A stretch of 64,000 bases of DNA from Arthrobacter sp. YN (GCF_002224285.1 NZ_CP022436.1:4588001-4652000), one strand, 5' to 3'. Positions 35,770 through 44,433 are shown, counted from the first letter of the stretch. The notes: generated from the sequence alone by a model not told the origin. Made by a program: numbers and translations.

Positions 35770-36657
35770 TCAGGGCCGGGGAGTTTTCCACACCCACGGC
35801 TCCGTGGGGAGGCTCCGGGGGTGAAAGTGCGATAGCGCCTCGCCCAAGGTTCCGGCGGGCAGGCCCACCGATTCAAGGATCAGGTTACGGACCCTTTCGG
35901 CAGGAATTCCGACGGCGGCGAGGTCGCCCAGCGTGACCGCACCGTCGCGCTTTGCCAGCCTGGCGCCGTCGTGGTTTACCACCAGCGGAACGTGGGCATA
36001 TTCGGGAACGGGCAGGCCCAGCAGCGTCGCCAAGTAGGCCTGCCGGGGGGTGGAGGGGAGGAGGTCGTCGCCGCGCACCACTTGGTCGATTCCCTGGGCA
36101 GCGTCGTCCACCACCACTGCCAGGTTGTAGGCGGTGACTCCGTCATTCCGCCGCAGCACAAAGTCGTCCACCACGCCCACATAGTGGCCGCGCAACTGGT
36201 CCTCCACAGACCACTCAACAACGTCCGTTTGGAGGCGGATCGACGCCGGACGTGACGCGCGCCGGATCTCCCGTTCAGCGTGGGACAACCGCCGGCACGT
36301 CCCCGGATAAGCTCCCTGCGGCGCATGGGGCGCCGACGGCGCTTCCTGGATTTCCCGGCGGGTACAGAAGCATTCATAGGTGCGACCATCAGCGGTGAGG
36401 CGCGCAATCGCTTCGTCGTAGAGCGCCGCGCGCTCAGTCTGGCGTACGACGGCGGCGTCCCACCTGACGCCGACGGCCTGCAGGTCGCGGAGCTGCTCAG
36501 CCTCGGCGCCGGACCGGGCACGGTCCAGGTCCTCGACGCGCAGCAGGAAGTCCCTGCCACTGGACTTCGCGAAGAGCCAGGCGAGGATGGCCGTACGGAG
36601 ATTGCCGACGTGTAGTTCGCCGGAAGGGCTCGGAGCGAAACGGCCAGCTGAAGTCAT
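35770..36657 (-). CDS. gluQ: Glutamyl-Q tRNA(Asp) synthetase
   Basis: A 295 aa truncated glutamyl-tRNA synthetase paralogue that attaches glutamate to queuosine at position 34 of tRNA(Asp). It has the HIGH-type motif GELHVGNLRTA, a class I catalytic core (LRVEDLDRARSGAEAEQL), zinc-ligand cysteines (YECFCTRR and GTCRRL), the DFVLRRNDGVTAYNLAVVVD stretch, and a KMSKS-like RLAKRDG. The anticodon-binding domain is absent, as usual for this family. A 19-bp imperfect hairpin lies 55-100 bases upstream of the start. Confidence 0.94.
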   Translation of the reverse strand: MTSAGRFAPSPSGELHVGNLRTAILAWLFAKSSGRDFLLRVEDLDRARSGAEAEQLRDLQAVGVRWDAAVVRQTERAALYDEAIARLTADGRTYECFCTRREIQEAPSAPHAPQGAYPGTCRRLSHAEREIRRASRPASIRLQTDVVEWSVEDQLRGHYVGVVDDFVLRRNDGVTAYNLAVVVDDAAQGIDQVVRGDDLLPSTPRQAYLATLLGLPVPEYAHVPLVVNHDGARLAKRDGAVTLGDLAAVGIPAERVRNLILESVGLPAGTLGEALSHFHPRSLPTEPWVWKTPRP

Positions 36658-36711
36658 GGTCCAAGCCTATGTGGCTGTGCTGCGGGGCGCCCGCCGGGAA
36701 CCGGGCAATGC

Positions 36712-36757
36712 AAGAGCCCCTCAGCTACCGCAACGATCCGGTGGCTCAGGGGCTCTT
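36712..36757. other. Strong hairpin in the divergent gluQ/Lrp region
   Basis: AAGAGCCCCT (36712-36721) pairs with AGGGGCTCTT (36748-36757), and the stem continues inward for nine more positions with one mismatch and one wobble. No gene ends here: gluQ and the Lrp gene both read away. It could be a leader structure of the gluQ transcript or an orphan terminator. Confidence 0.55.
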
Positions 36758-36945
36758 ACTGTGCTGCCCGCACGATACGGGCGAGTGCAGAATGACAATG
36801 CTGTGAACAAGAGTCAATCAGCGGCTGCTTCCTTGCGGGAAACCTGTACAGGGATCCGGGTGGTGTTCCGGATGCCTGGTGCCTGCGGGGTCCGGCGGTA
36901 GCCTTGCCCTGCTTCGTTGTCACCATTTGAGCAGGAGACATACAG

Positions 36946-37479
36946 TTGGTGCAACGGACACCGAAAAGAATGGTCGATCTGACCAGTCTGCCCGGAAAAC
37001 TTGGACAGGAAGTGGTCACTTTGCAGGAACTCGACGCGACGGACCGGCGAATCCTGGCCGCCCTTGATGACGATCCCCGGGTGCCCATCATGGTGTTGGC
37101 CCAGAAGCTCCATCTCGCGCGCGGCACTGTGCAGTCACGCCTGGAACGGATGACGGCGGCCGGAGCCCTGCGACCCAACAGCAGCCGGGTCCTGCCGTCG
37201 GCCCTGGGGCGTGGCGTAGCTGCTGCGGTCAGCGCCGAACTGGACCAAAGCCACTTGAACGAGGCCATCGCTGCACTCCGGGACATCCCCGAAGTCCTCG
37301 AGTGCCACGCACCCGCCGGCGATACCGACCTCATCATCAGGGTGGTGGCCAAGAGCCCGGACGATCTTTACCGCGTGTCCGAGGAAATCCGCCTGTGCCC
37401 CGGAATTGTTCGCACGTCCACCAGCATGTTCCTCCGCGAAGTGATTCCCTACCGGACAACGGGGTTGCTTGCCGAGTAG
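36946..37479 (+). CDS. Lrp/AsnC family regulator
   Basis: A 177 aa Lrp/AsnC regulator if started at TTG 36946 (CAGGAG eight bases upstream); GTG 36949 and ATG 36970 are in-frame alternatives. The helix-turn-helix reads LDATDRRILAALDDDPRVPI then LAQKLHLARGTVQSRLERM, and the RAM ligand domain contains VLECHAPAGDTDLIIRVVA. The extended N-terminus before the helix-turn-helix is unusual. The target is unknown: gluQ is divergent and a second Lrp gene is convergent, with seven bases between stops. Confidence 0.88.
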   Translation: MVQRTPKRMVDLTSLPGKLGQEVVTLQELDATDRRILAALDDDPRVPIMVLAQKLHLARGTVQSRLERMTAAGALRPNSSRVLPSALGRGVAAAVSAELDQSHLNEAIAALRDIPEVLECHAPAGDTDLIIRVVAKSPDDLYRVSEEIRLCPGIVRTSTSMFLREVIPYRTTGLLAE

Positions 37480-37486
37480 GCCGGGA

Positions 37487-37942
37487 CTATACGGGCGGGC
37501 CGATGTTGGTTTTCAAGTTCTTCATCACCAGGGTTGACGTCAGGCGTTCCACGGCGGGAAGAGCCGCGAGTTCGTCGTCGTAGAAGCGCTGGTAGGCAGG
37601 CAAGTCTGCGGCAATGACCTTCAACAGATAGTCGGGAGAGCCGAACAGCCGCTGCGCCTCCACGATGTTGGGGCTCGCTGTTACGCGCTCCTCAAACTCC
37701 GCCATGATGGTGCGTTCCACCTGCTTGAGGGTGACAAACACTATCGCTTCGAAACCCAGCCCTACGGCAGCAGGATCGATGTCGGCACGGTAGCCGCGGA
37801 TCACCCCTGACGACTCCAAATCCTTCAATCGCCGATGGCACGGAGCCACGGTCAAACCCACCTTTGAGGCCAGGGCTGTAGCAGTCATTCGGCCGTCCTC
37901 TTTAAGGTGCCGCAAAATACTTCTATCGATTCCGTCAATCAC
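37487..37942 (-). CDS. Lrp/AsnC family regulator divergent from a LysE exporter
   Basis: A 151 aa Lrp-type regulator: helix-turn-helix IDGIDRSILRHLKEDGRM then LASKVGLTVAPCHRRLKDLE, and a RAM domain with VEAQRLFGSPDYLLKVIAAD. Standing divergently 101 bases from a LysE-type exporter is the classical arrangement in which an Lrp protein activates amino acid export in response to the intracellular pool. No clear palindrome was found in the intergenic region. Confidence 0.92.
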   Translation of the reverse strand: MIDGIDRSILRHLKEDGRMTATALASKVGLTVAPCHRRLKDLESSGVIRGYRADIDPAAVGLGFEAIVFVTLKQVERTIMAEFEERVTASPNIVEAQRLFGSPDYLLKVIAADLPAYQRFYDDELAALPAVERLTSTLVMKNLKTNIGPPV

Positions 37943-38043
37943 GCAAGAATCTTACCCAAAATGCCCGATTCGGGGCTAAATCCGGGAACACTTATGGACG
38001 GATTTTTCCTAGAGTTTTCCTACCAACTACCTCTGGAGAGATC

Positions 38044-38700
38044 GTGAATCCGCAGCTGTTCCTCGCCTTCATGCTGGTGGCCGTGAGCTTGGCATGCACC
38101 CCCGGCGTCGACTGGGCATATTCGATCTCGGCCGGCCTCCGCCAACGCAGCTTCATTCCCGCCGTGGCCGGCCTGTGCAGCGGGTATGTCATCCACACAT
38201 TGCTGATGGCGGCAGGCTTGGCGGCTTTGCTGGCAGGAGTCCCGGGACTCCTGGGATGGCTGACCATCGCCGGGGCGGCCTACTTGTTATGGCTCGGCGC
38301 CTCTACCATCCGCTCGTGGCGGGGTGCGAGCTTCAGTGCGGAAGCCGGCGTCGTGCAGTCCGGCAACCAACTCCGCACCTTCCTTCAGGGCATGGGCACC
38401 AGCGGCATCAATCCCAAGGGCCTGCTCTTTTTTATCGCGCTGGTACCGCAGTTCGTCAGCCCCGAGGCAGCACTGCCCGTTCCGGTCCAGTCAGGTTTGC
38501 TGGGCCTGACCTTCGTGATCCTGGCAGGGGCGGTCTACACCGGCGTGGCGCTGACGTCCCGGAAGCTGCTGGCTTCCAGGCCGGGTGCCGCACGGATTGT
38601 GACGCTGACCAGCGGGATCATCATGATCGGACTGGGGACAGTGCTGTTGTCAGAGCAACTCCTTCCGCTCTTGCTGCAGCTGCAGCCGGCGGGCGCTTAG
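38044..38700 (+). CDS. LysE/RhtB family amino acid exporter
   Basis: A 218 aa membrane protein with about six helices, starting at GTG 38044 with GGAGAG six bases upstream. The N-terminal hallmark is AVSLACTPGVDWAYSISAGL (TPGVD in place of the common PGP), followed by YLLWLGASTIRSW and the middle TSGINPKGLLFFIALVPQF, all typical for LysE/RhtB. It should export an amino acid under control of the divergent Lrp protein. It is convergent with the AHSA1 gene, with stops overlapping by four bases. Confidence 0.92.
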   Translation: MNPQLFLAFMLVAVSLACTPGVDWAYSISAGLRQRSFIPAVAGLCSGYVIHTLLMAAGLAALLAGVPGLLGWLTIAGAAYLLWLGASTIRSWRGASFSAEAGVVQSGNQLRTFLQGMGTSGINPKGLLFFIALVPQFVSPEAALPVPVQSGLLGLTFVILAGAVYTGVALTSRKLLASRPGAARIVTLTSGIIMIGLGTVLLSEQLLPLLLQLQPAGA

Positions 38701-39164
38701 GCAGCAAGCAGTTCGTCCAGCCGCTCGTATCCTTCGATCACGCCGTAGTCCATACCTGTTGCAAGGGCCATGTCGCGGGCTTCCACGGAAGGGTAGACCT
38801 CGTGGGCAACCATCCGGGTCCTGCCGTCGGTTTCCTCGAAGGTGGTGGTGCTGATGACCACCTGGTTGGGTGCGCCTTCGAACTCAATTGTCTGGATGAT
38901 CAGTTCATCGGCTTCAACGGTGTGGAAGACGCCGCGGAAGCCGTACATTCCGTTGTCGTCACCGCTTTCGTAGCGCCAGCTGCCGCCGGTGGTGGCGTTG
39001 TACTCGGTAATTTTCGTGACCGTGCTGCGCGGACCCAGCCATTTGGCCAGGAGATCCGGGTCAACGTGGGCCTTGAAGACAGCGCTCACGGGAGCATCGA
39101 ATTCGCGGACCGTATCAACGAACGGGACGCCGCTGTCAGCCGTGATTGTTGTTGGATTGCTCAT
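38697..39164 (-). CDS. SRPBCC/AHSA1 family protein
   Basis: A 155 aa START-like domain protein: VREFDAPVSAVFKAHVDPDL, LAKWLGPRSTVTKI, SWRYESGDDNGMYGFRGVFH and the long C-terminal helix MDYGVIEGYERLDELLAA. Members bind hydrophobic ligands or act with unknown partners. The ATG overlaps the stop of the preceding ArsR gene (ATGA), a pairing seen in many actinobacteria, so the two are one unit and the ArsR protein most likely controls both. Confidence 0.92.
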   Translation of the reverse strand: MSNPTTITADSGVPFVDTVREFDAPVSAVFKAHVDPDLLAKWLGPRSTVTKITEYNATTGGSWRYESGDDNGMYGFRGVFHTVEADELIIQTIEFEGAPNQVVISTTTFEETDGRTRMVAHEVYPSVEARDMALATGMDYGVIEGYERLDELLAA

Positions 39165-39553
39165 TTCAGTTCCTCTTTCTTCTTTACTGTTGTGTTCTCG
39201 TGTTCTTGGTGGGAGATGCCTGCCCCCAGCAGTTCGTCCAACTGCCGGAAGCGGGATTCGGCGATCAGCCGGTACTGGTCAATCCAGGCCGTCAACCGCT
39301 CCAAGGCTGCCGCATCCAGGTGGACCGGCCTGCGCTGGGCATCCCGGGACCGGGTCACCAGGCCCGCATGCTCCAGGACTTGAATGTGCTTGGAAACCGC
39401 CTGCTTGGTAATGGTGAATGGTTCCGCGAGCTCATTGACAGTGGCATCTCCCCGGGACAGCCGGGCCACCATGGCCCGCCGCACCGGATCCGCCAACGCC
39501 ATGAAGGCCCTGTCCAGGGTGCCTGACCCCAGAGCATCGTGTTCCATCGCCAC
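39161..39553 (-). CDS. ArsR family regulator paired with AHSA1 protein
   Basis: A 130 aa winged-helix repressor. Domain motifs are RAFMALADPVRRAMVARLSR, NELAEPFTITKQAVSKHIQV and LVTRSRDAQRRPVHLDAAAL. There is no metal-binding cysteine cluster, so it is not a metal sensor of the ArsR/SmtB type. GTG 39553 has AAGGG five bases upstream; ATG 39547 is the alternative. An inverted repeat lies 27-66 bases upstream and is a good operator candidate. Confidence 0.92.
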   Translation of the reverse strand: MAMEHDALGSGTLDRAFMALADPVRRAMVARLSRGDATVNELAEPFTITKQAVSKHIQVLEHAGLVTRSRDAQRRPVHLDAAALERLTAWIDQYRLIAESRFRQLDELLGAGISHQEHENTTVKKKEELK

Positions 39554-39579
39554 TTCAACCCTTCGTCATCAACCGAACC

Positions 39580-39619
39580 TTAATCAACTGATTTATTGAT
39601 CAACTGTTTGGTTGATTAA
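39580..39619. promoter_or_regulatory. Inverted repeat operator candidate upstream of the ArsR gene
   Basis: TTAATCAAC (39580-39588) and GTTGATTAA (39611-39619) are perfect inverted copies. A TTGATCAA palindrome sits between them at about 39597-39604, so the ATCAAC half-site occurs repeatedly in this AT-rich patch. Autoregulation by the ArsR protein is the simplest reading. Confidence 0.6.
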
Positions 39620-39656
39620 GAGACTACGCTTCCTCCCCGGAGGACGCAATGGTTTG

Positions 39657-40628
39657 TTATTCGCCGCCCAGCTGCCTGAAATCGTTCTCCCAAAGGCGCC
39701 GCATTTCAGCGTCCTTGCGGATGACCTCCAGCGTCTCCAGCTCAGCCGGCGGGGCAGGACGCTTGGACCGCGGAGTCAGGGTTCGGCGGCCTTGGTCAAG
39801 TGCCAGGAGTGCCCTGTCCGTCAGTGCATCATTCTTCAAAGCCAAGTTGGTCTTCCGCCGCCTGAGGACCTCCTTCAACGCAAGCTGCGCGGATTCGATG
39901 TCACCCCTGGCCCGCTGGGAACGAGCACGGATCAACAACAGGGCAGCCGAAAGGTCGTCGGTATTCAGCAAACCTTCGGTCCACAGCACCACGTCGCGGT
40001 GACGCTCCAGCGAATACGCCGCCGTGCAGCGCGCCAAGGCAGAAGGCAACGACGGCGGCAAGCCCACCACTGCTTCCAACGCCGACTCGGTCATCCCCAT
40101 CTCCCGGAGGCAATGGGCCAGCGCCAGGAACACGGATTCCTCGCTGAACAGAACCGGAACCTCAATGCGTTCCGCTACCTCGACTTTGGTGACCACCTGC
40201 CCCAGGTACGTCGCCGAGAACTGGCTGGCGTCGTCGTCGATCCTTGTTGTTAGACCGCGCTGCAGCAGCTCCGAAGCCCTCAGGAAACCGCCGTGCTTGT
40301 ACGCGAGCAAGCCCGCCATCACGTGGCATAAGCCGGCCCACCCCGGATTCATGCGGCCGAAAGCGAGAAGCCCATCCGGCTCCGTGGAGGTGAACACGGC
40401 CTCGTGCATCGCCTTGGCAGTCTTGGAGGACAGCATCTTCAGCCGCGGGACATTACCCACCACGGACAACCTCGCGTGGTCACGGCCGCTGAGGACCCCG
40501 GAAAGCACGTCATTGACGCCGTCGGCAAGGCCACGGACCGAGGTGCGGACGTAACCCTCGCGGAAAGGCGTGAGATCGCGGGTGTCGTGGAAGATCGTGT
40601 GCACACGTCCGTTCGGAGCTTGGCTCAT
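39657..40628 (-). CDS. Conserved actinobacterial protein, helical-repeat (TPR-like)
   Basis: A 323 aa soluble protein starting MSQAPNGRVHTIFHDTRDLT. It contains FREGYVRTSVRGLADGVNDV, GLCHVMAGLLAYKHGGFLRA, SVFLALAHCLREMGMTESAL and SALLLIRARSQRARGDIESA, which look like paired TPR-type helices. Related proteins, as far as I remember, occur widely in actinobacteria without a known role. It has no signal peptide. The AT-rich ArsR operator region lies beyond its stop and a DUF4383 gene is divergent. Confidence 0.72.
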   Translation of the reverse strand: MSQAPNGRVHTIFHDTRDLTPFREGYVRTSVRGLADGVNDVLSGVLSGRDHARLSVVGNVPRLKMLSSKTAKAMHEAVFTSTEPDGLLAFGRMNPGWAGLCHVMAGLLAYKHGGFLRASELLQRGLTTRIDDDASQFSATYLGQVVTKVEVAERIEVPVLFSEESVFLALAHCLREMGMTESALEAVVGLPPSLPSALARCTAAYSLERHRDVVLWTEGLLNTDDLSAALLLIRARSQRARGDIESAQLALKEVLRRRKTNLALKNDALTDRALLALDQGRRTLTPRSKRPAPPAELETLEVIRKDAEMRRLWENDFRQLGGE

Positions 40629-40783
40629 GAATCCATGCTAACCGGCGCTGAACTGGGCACATCCCCTGCTATCGGAGGCATTTCAGGAGTATTATGGCGG
40701 CGTCGGCAAGGTTTTGCCACACCCCTTGCCGCAGGTCGGCTCTCCATGAGAAGAGCCGCTTCACCGCGTGAAAGGGAGGACTG

Positions 40784-41263
40784 ATGACCACCGCTTCGCA
40801 CCCCGCCGAACACCACCACATGATGGGGTTGACGCTTCGCAACACCGCCATGGGCGTTGGCATTGTATTTCTGCTGGTAGGTGTCCTGGGCTTCATCCCG
40901 GGGATCACCACCAATTTCGGCGCCATGACCTTTGCGGGACATGAATCCGGCGCCATGCTGCTTGGAGTCTTCCAAGTTTCCATACTCCACAACATCGTTC
41001 ACCTGCTGTTTGGCGTGGCCGGCTTGGCCATGGCAAGGAACCCACGCATGGCCCGCCTGTTCCTCCTGGGCGGCGGCGCCGTGTACATCGTTCTTTGGAT
41101 CTACGGCCTGGTCATCAACCAGGGAACAGCTGCCAACTTTGTCCCGTTCAACACGGCCGACAACTGGCTGCACCTGATCCTCGGCGTTGCCATGATCGGC
41201 CTGGGTGCCTGGCTGGGCAGGGATGCCATGGACGAAACAACAACAGCCCGACGGAAGATGTAA
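40784..41263 (+). CDS. DUF4383 family membrane protein
   Basis: A 159 aa protein with four hydrophobic segments (VGIVFLLVGVLGFIPGI; ILHNIVHLLFGVAGLAMA; LFLLGGGAVYIVLWIYGLV; WLHLILGVAMIGLGAWLG). The Asn/His pairs HNIVHLLFGVAG and NWLHLILGVAM are the DUF4383 hallmark. Function is unknown. ATG 40784 has AAGGGAGGA upstream. It stands alone and is followed by an intrinsic terminator. Confidence 0.9.
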   Translation: MTTASHPAEHHHMMGLTLRNTAMGVGIVFLLVGVLGFIPGITTNFGAMTFAGHESGAMLLGVFQVSILHNIVHLLFGVAGLAMARNPRMARLFLLGGGAVYIVLWIYGLVINQGTAANFVPFNTADNWLHLILGVAMIGLGAWLGRDAMDETTTARRKM

Positions 41264-41289
41264 ACCTTCCCGCACGCATTGTGAACAAA

Positions 41290-41329
41290 CGACGGCGACC
41301 GCTCCCGTGAGGGGACGGCCGCCGTTTTT
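41290..41329 (+). terminator. Intrinsic terminator after the DUF4383 gene
   Basis: An ACGGCG-containing arm at about 41291-41300 pairs with the CGGCCGCCGT region ending at 41324, followed by a run of five T. The inner part (GCTCCC/GGGG) may extend the stem. This is one of the few T-tailed terminators in the window. Confidence 0.75.
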
Positions 41330-41409
41330 CTTTCGCCGAGTTGGCGGCAACCCTATGTTTGGGCTCACCATGGGCACCAACTGGCAACTCGGGGGCCGTT
41401 GGAAAGGCG

Positions 41410-42090
41410 CTATCCGAGCAGCCGGTGCTCATAAGCAAACGACACGAGTTGGAGACGCGTTCCAACCCCCAATTTGGTGATGACGCTGCGCAAATGCGTT
41501 TTGACGGTAGCTTCGGACACAAACAAGCTGCTTGCCATGTCACTGTTGCTCAAGCCCTTGGCCGCCAACAGGAAGACATCCCGTTCGCGCGCAGACAACG
41601 GATCCAGAACTGAGAGATCAGGAGCCGCAACCGGCACTGTCCGGGCCGCGTGCTGAAAGAGATCGTGCACCGATCCGGGCGCGATGACCGAGTATCCGGA
41701 ATGAACGGTCCTGATGGCAGCCAAGAGGAATTCGGGCTCGGCGCTCTTGAGAAGGTAACCACTCGCTCCTGCCTGAACTGCATCCACTACGGCTTGGTCG
41801 CGGTTGAACGTAGTCAAAGCGATGATCTTCGGCTTTTCCACCCCGTCACGCGTGGCCGCCTCCCAGATGTTCCTGGTGGCAGTCACGCCATCCATAACTG
41901 GCATGCGGAGATCCATCAGCATGACGTCCGGCGGTCGTGATGCCGCGAGCGCAACCGCTTGGCCGCCATCGTCCGCTTCCCACGCCAGCCGCATGTCCGA
42001 CTGGCTTTGAACCAACATCCGGATGCCCGCACGGAACAAGGGCTGGTCATCAACCAACGCCACGGAGATGGACGCCGAAGACTCAGGCAC
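41410..42090 (-). CDS. NarL/LuxR-type response regulator
   Basis: A 226 aa two-component response regulator. The receiver domain has acidic residues VALVDDQPLFRAGIRML, phosphoacceptor Asp at about residue 60 (VMLMDLRMPVMDG), Thr in IIALTTFNRD and Lys in SGYLLKSAEPE. The C-terminal LuxR helix-turn-helix reads LSARERDVFLLAAKGLSN then LFVSEATVKTHLRSVITKLG. Its start overlaps the end of the kinase gene by eight bases, making a cognate pair. The stimulus is unknown. Confidence 0.94.
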   Translation of the reverse strand: MPESSASISVALVDDQPLFRAGIRMLVQSQSDMRLAWEADDGGQAVALAASRPPDVMLMDLRMPVMDGVTATRNIWEAATRDGVEKPKIIALTTFNRDQAVVDAVQAGASGYLLKSAEPEFLLAAIRTVHSGYSVIAPGSVHDLFQHAARTVPVAAPDLSVLDPLSARERDVFLLAAKGLSNSDMASSLFVSEATVKTHLRSVITKLGVGTRLQLVSFAYEHRLLG

Positions 42091-43399
42091 GGTCCGAGGT
42101 CCGTTCTCCCAGGTCCGTCAATGCCTCGGAAGGACTCGGAGTGATCTGTAAGCTCCCGGTGGTTGTTCCATAGGGAATAAAAGCGGTCACCCGGAACTGC
42201 TCGCCATCAGGTCCCGCGGTCAGCCAGCCACCTGCCAAATGCGCACGCTCACGCATGCCGGGTAAGCCTCGTCCAGCCCGCCCCTTGTCTTGCCCGGCGT
42301 CCCTTTCCCCCAATGCAACGGACGCCGGAAGCGGGGAGGAAGCATGAAGGGTTAGTCCTGGGCCGCTCCAATCGAAGTGCACGCGCACAGCGGTTCCCCG
42401 ACCACCGTGCTTCAAGGCGTTGGTCAGGCATTCCTGGACGATCCTGAAGACTGCAAGCTGCTGGCCTGCTCCCAGTTCAACGGGCACGCCGCTCTCGCTG
42501 TGCTCTATCTCGAGGCTGCCCTGACGCATCCGTTCCATGAGCGGTCCGACGTCGCTGATCAGGGGTTGTGGGGCAACCATGCCATCGTCCCGAACACCTT
42601 CGATGACACGCTGCGCATCAACCAACGCGTGCCTGGCAGATACGGCAATGTTTTCCAGGGCATTCAGAACGGGTTGGGGCTGATCGCGGCTCATATACCT
42701 CGTACCGTCGGCTTGTGCAGCGATGACCGCCAAGGAATGGGCCAAAACATCATGCAGGTCCCGGGCGATTCTGGTCCGCTCCTGCTCAACGATCAGTTCG
42801 ACTTCTGTTTCCCTAAGGCTGGCCTGGGTGAGAACCTGCGCCTTGGACAACGCCCGGCGGTCTTCGTAAAGGGACAGGAAGATGCCTAGGGTGCCGCATG
42901 CGGCAGCAACGAGCAAGAGGAGAGGGAACAACTGCCACCAATACTGACGCAGTACAACACTGTCCCCCAAGTACAACGGTCGGAACCAACCAATCCCGTT
43001 CCCATAACGCGCGGAAATCATCATGTACGTCATGACGGCCATGAACAGCAGATTGGAAGTTACTGCAAGGAGCCTCTGCTTCTTGTTGCCGGTCCACATG
43101 ATAAATCCCAGCGAAATGAACGATCCCAAGTAGATGGCCCAGTGGTTGGCCAGCATGGCGGGGACGACGTGCATAAGCTGTCCGACCAGCAAGGCAGCCG
43201 TCAGACCCAAGGAAAGGTACGCTTTCCACGTCGCAGTTCCGATCACTGCCGTCATTACGAGCAGAGGTATCAGACCCGGCCAGTAGAACCCGGGCCACGG
43301 CCCCATCCGGCCCGCTTCTCCCACGCACCACAGCACGAAGAAGATGGCGGCCGCCGCGGGTGCGCCCCAATGCCGGACAACTCTCAGTGTTCGTTCCAT
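42083..43399 (-). CDS. NarL-partner sensor histidine kinase
   Basis: A HisKA_3-type kinase of 438 aa from ATG 43399 (MERTLRVVRHWG); ATG 43444 would add 15 residues without a better ribosome site. Six or so membrane helices occupy residues 10-180, with no large extracellular sensor. The dimerisation helix carries the phosphoacceptor His in RTRIARDLHDVLAHSLAVI, followed by an ATPase domain (FRIVQECLTNALKHGG; GRGLPGMRERAHLAGG). Membrane-embedded sensing of envelope or membrane stress is common for such kinases but cannot be shown here. Confidence 0.92.
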   Translation of the reverse strand: MERTLRVVRHWGAPAAAAIFFVLWCVGEAGRMGPWPGFYWPGLIPLLVMTAVIGTATWKAYLSLGLTAALLVGQLMHVVPAMLANHWAIYLGSFISLGFIMWTGNKKQRLLAVTSNLLFMAVMTYMMISARYGNGIGWFRPLYLGDSVVLRQYWWQLFPLLLLVAAACGTLGIFLSLYEDRRALSKAQVLTQASLRETEVELIVEQERTRIARDLHDVLAHSLAVIAAQADGTRYMSRDQPQPVLNALENIAVSARHALVDAQRVIEGVRDDGMVAPQPLISDVGPLMERMRQGSLEIEHSESGVPVELGAGQQLAVFRIVQECLTNALKHGGRGTAVRVHFDWSGPGLTLHASSPLPASVALGERDAGQDKGRAGRGLPGMRERAHLAGGWLTAGPDGEQFRVTAFIPYGTTTGSLQITPSPSEALTDLGERTSDRA

Positions 43400-43510
43400 G
43401 CCAGCCAGACTATCTACGCACGGAGATGCTACATCGCCAATCACTGCTCCCTGCAGTCAATCTCCACCCGCTGGCCAGCAGATTCATCCTTTGGGCCAAA
43501 CGTGCTTGCC

Positions 43511-43606
43511 GGGACGCGCCCAAACCCGCGGGACGTGAGAGAGGGACGCGCCCAACCACGCGGGACGTGAGAGAGGGACCCGCCCAAACCCGCGGGACGT
43601 GAGAGA
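43511..43606. repeat. Three tandem 32-bp repeats
   Basis: Units at 43511-43542, 43543-43574 and 43575-43606 share the pattern GGGACGCGCCCAAACCCGCG followed by GGACGTGAGAGA, with only a few differences. The array ends three bases before the stop codon of the GntR gene on the minus strand and lies upstream of the kinase gene. No spacers separate the units, so this is not a CRISPR. Its function is unknown. Confidence 0.85.
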
Positions 43607-43609
43607 GGG

Positions 43610-44281
43610 TCAGAGGACCTTGCGGATGGTCTCTTCGAAGCTGACTACGTGGTGCAGGGCGAGCTCGGCGGCGCGGTCTTCGTCGCCGTCGGCAATGGCT
43701 GTGAGAAGGTCGGCGTGTTCGGAGATGTGGCCGGACACGGAGGGCATCTTCTCCAACATGTGGCACCAGATGCGGGTGGCCAGGTTGTCGTAACGGATGA
43801 GGACGTCTTCGAGGTGCGCATTGGCTGAGGCTTTGTAAATGAGCCTGTGAACCTGGATGTCGTAGCGCATGAGTTCCTGGGAGGAGTTGTCCTGGCCTTC
43901 AAGATCACGGATGGCGGCTGCGACGCCGCGGAGTTCGGAGCGCATGGCGGGGCTGGCCATGCGGGCGGCCTTCCTGGACGCGAGCGGTTCCAGGAGCTCG
44001 CGGATCTCGGAGACTTCGGCGAGCTGGGTGATGTCCACACCAGTGGCGAAGGTGCCGCGCCGTGGGTACGACACCACGAGATGGTCACTTTCAAGGCGTT
44101 TGATGGCTTCGCGGACGGGGGTGCGCCCGATTCCCAGTTCGGCGGCGATCTGGCCGTCGTTGATGGGGTCGCCGGGCTTGATGTCCAGCATGATGAGCCG
44201 GTCGCGCAGCAGCAAGTAGGCGTTCTCCGCCAGGGACGTACCCTGCGGTACTGATTCCAGTGCTTCCAGTGCTGCGCTCAT
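43610..44281 (-). CDS. GntR family regulator with FCD domain (sarcosine/one-carbon operon)
   Basis: A 223 aa regulator: winged helix AYLLLRDRLIMLDIKPGDPI then IAAELGIGRTPVREAIKRLE, wing VVSYPRRGTFATGVD, and an FCD domain (EIRELLEPLASRKAARMAS; YDIQVHRLIYKASANAHLED; SEHADLLTAIADGDEDRA). It is divergent from glyA-soxBDAG-sdaA-purU by about 150 bases and is its likely regulator, perhaps sensing sarcosine, glycine or dimethylglycine. A 7-bp inverted repeat, CATAGTC (44305-44311) and GACTATG (44342-44348), flanks the promoter start region. Confidence 0.9.
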   Translation of the reverse strand: MSAALEALESVPQGTSLAENAYLLLRDRLIMLDIKPGDPINDGQIAAELGIGRTPVREAIKRLESDHLVVSYPRRGTFATGVDITQLAEVSEIRELLEPLASRKAARMASPAMRSELRGVAAAIRDLEGQDNSSQELMRYDIQVHRLIYKASANAHLEDVLIRYDNLATRIWCHMLEKMPSVSGHISEHADLLTAIADGDEDRAAELALHHVVSFEETIRKVL

Positions 44282-44336
44282 TAGTCTCTCCCGTTAGTCG
44301 CATTCATAGTCTGCTCGATGAGTTACCGCTGACCTG

Positions 44337-44366
44337 TTGACGACTATGTGATCTCCAACATACTAT
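44337..44366 (+). promoter_or_regulatory. Promoter of the glyA-sox operon
   Basis: TTGACG at 44337-44342 and TACTAT at 44361-44366 are 18 bases apart, placing the transcript start near 44373, about 60 bases before glyA. The GACTATG half of an inverted repeat overlaps the end of the -35 box, which would suit repression by the divergent GntR protein. Confidence 0.6.
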
Positions 44367-44433
44367 GGCAATAGTTCTAATATATCAGTTGCCTAACAGT
44401 CGGCCACTAGACAAGCCTTTGAAGGAGAACACC

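Noticed and set aside
43511..43606. CRISPR array
   Set aside because: The three 32-bp units abut directly with no spacers, and there is no cas gene in the window.
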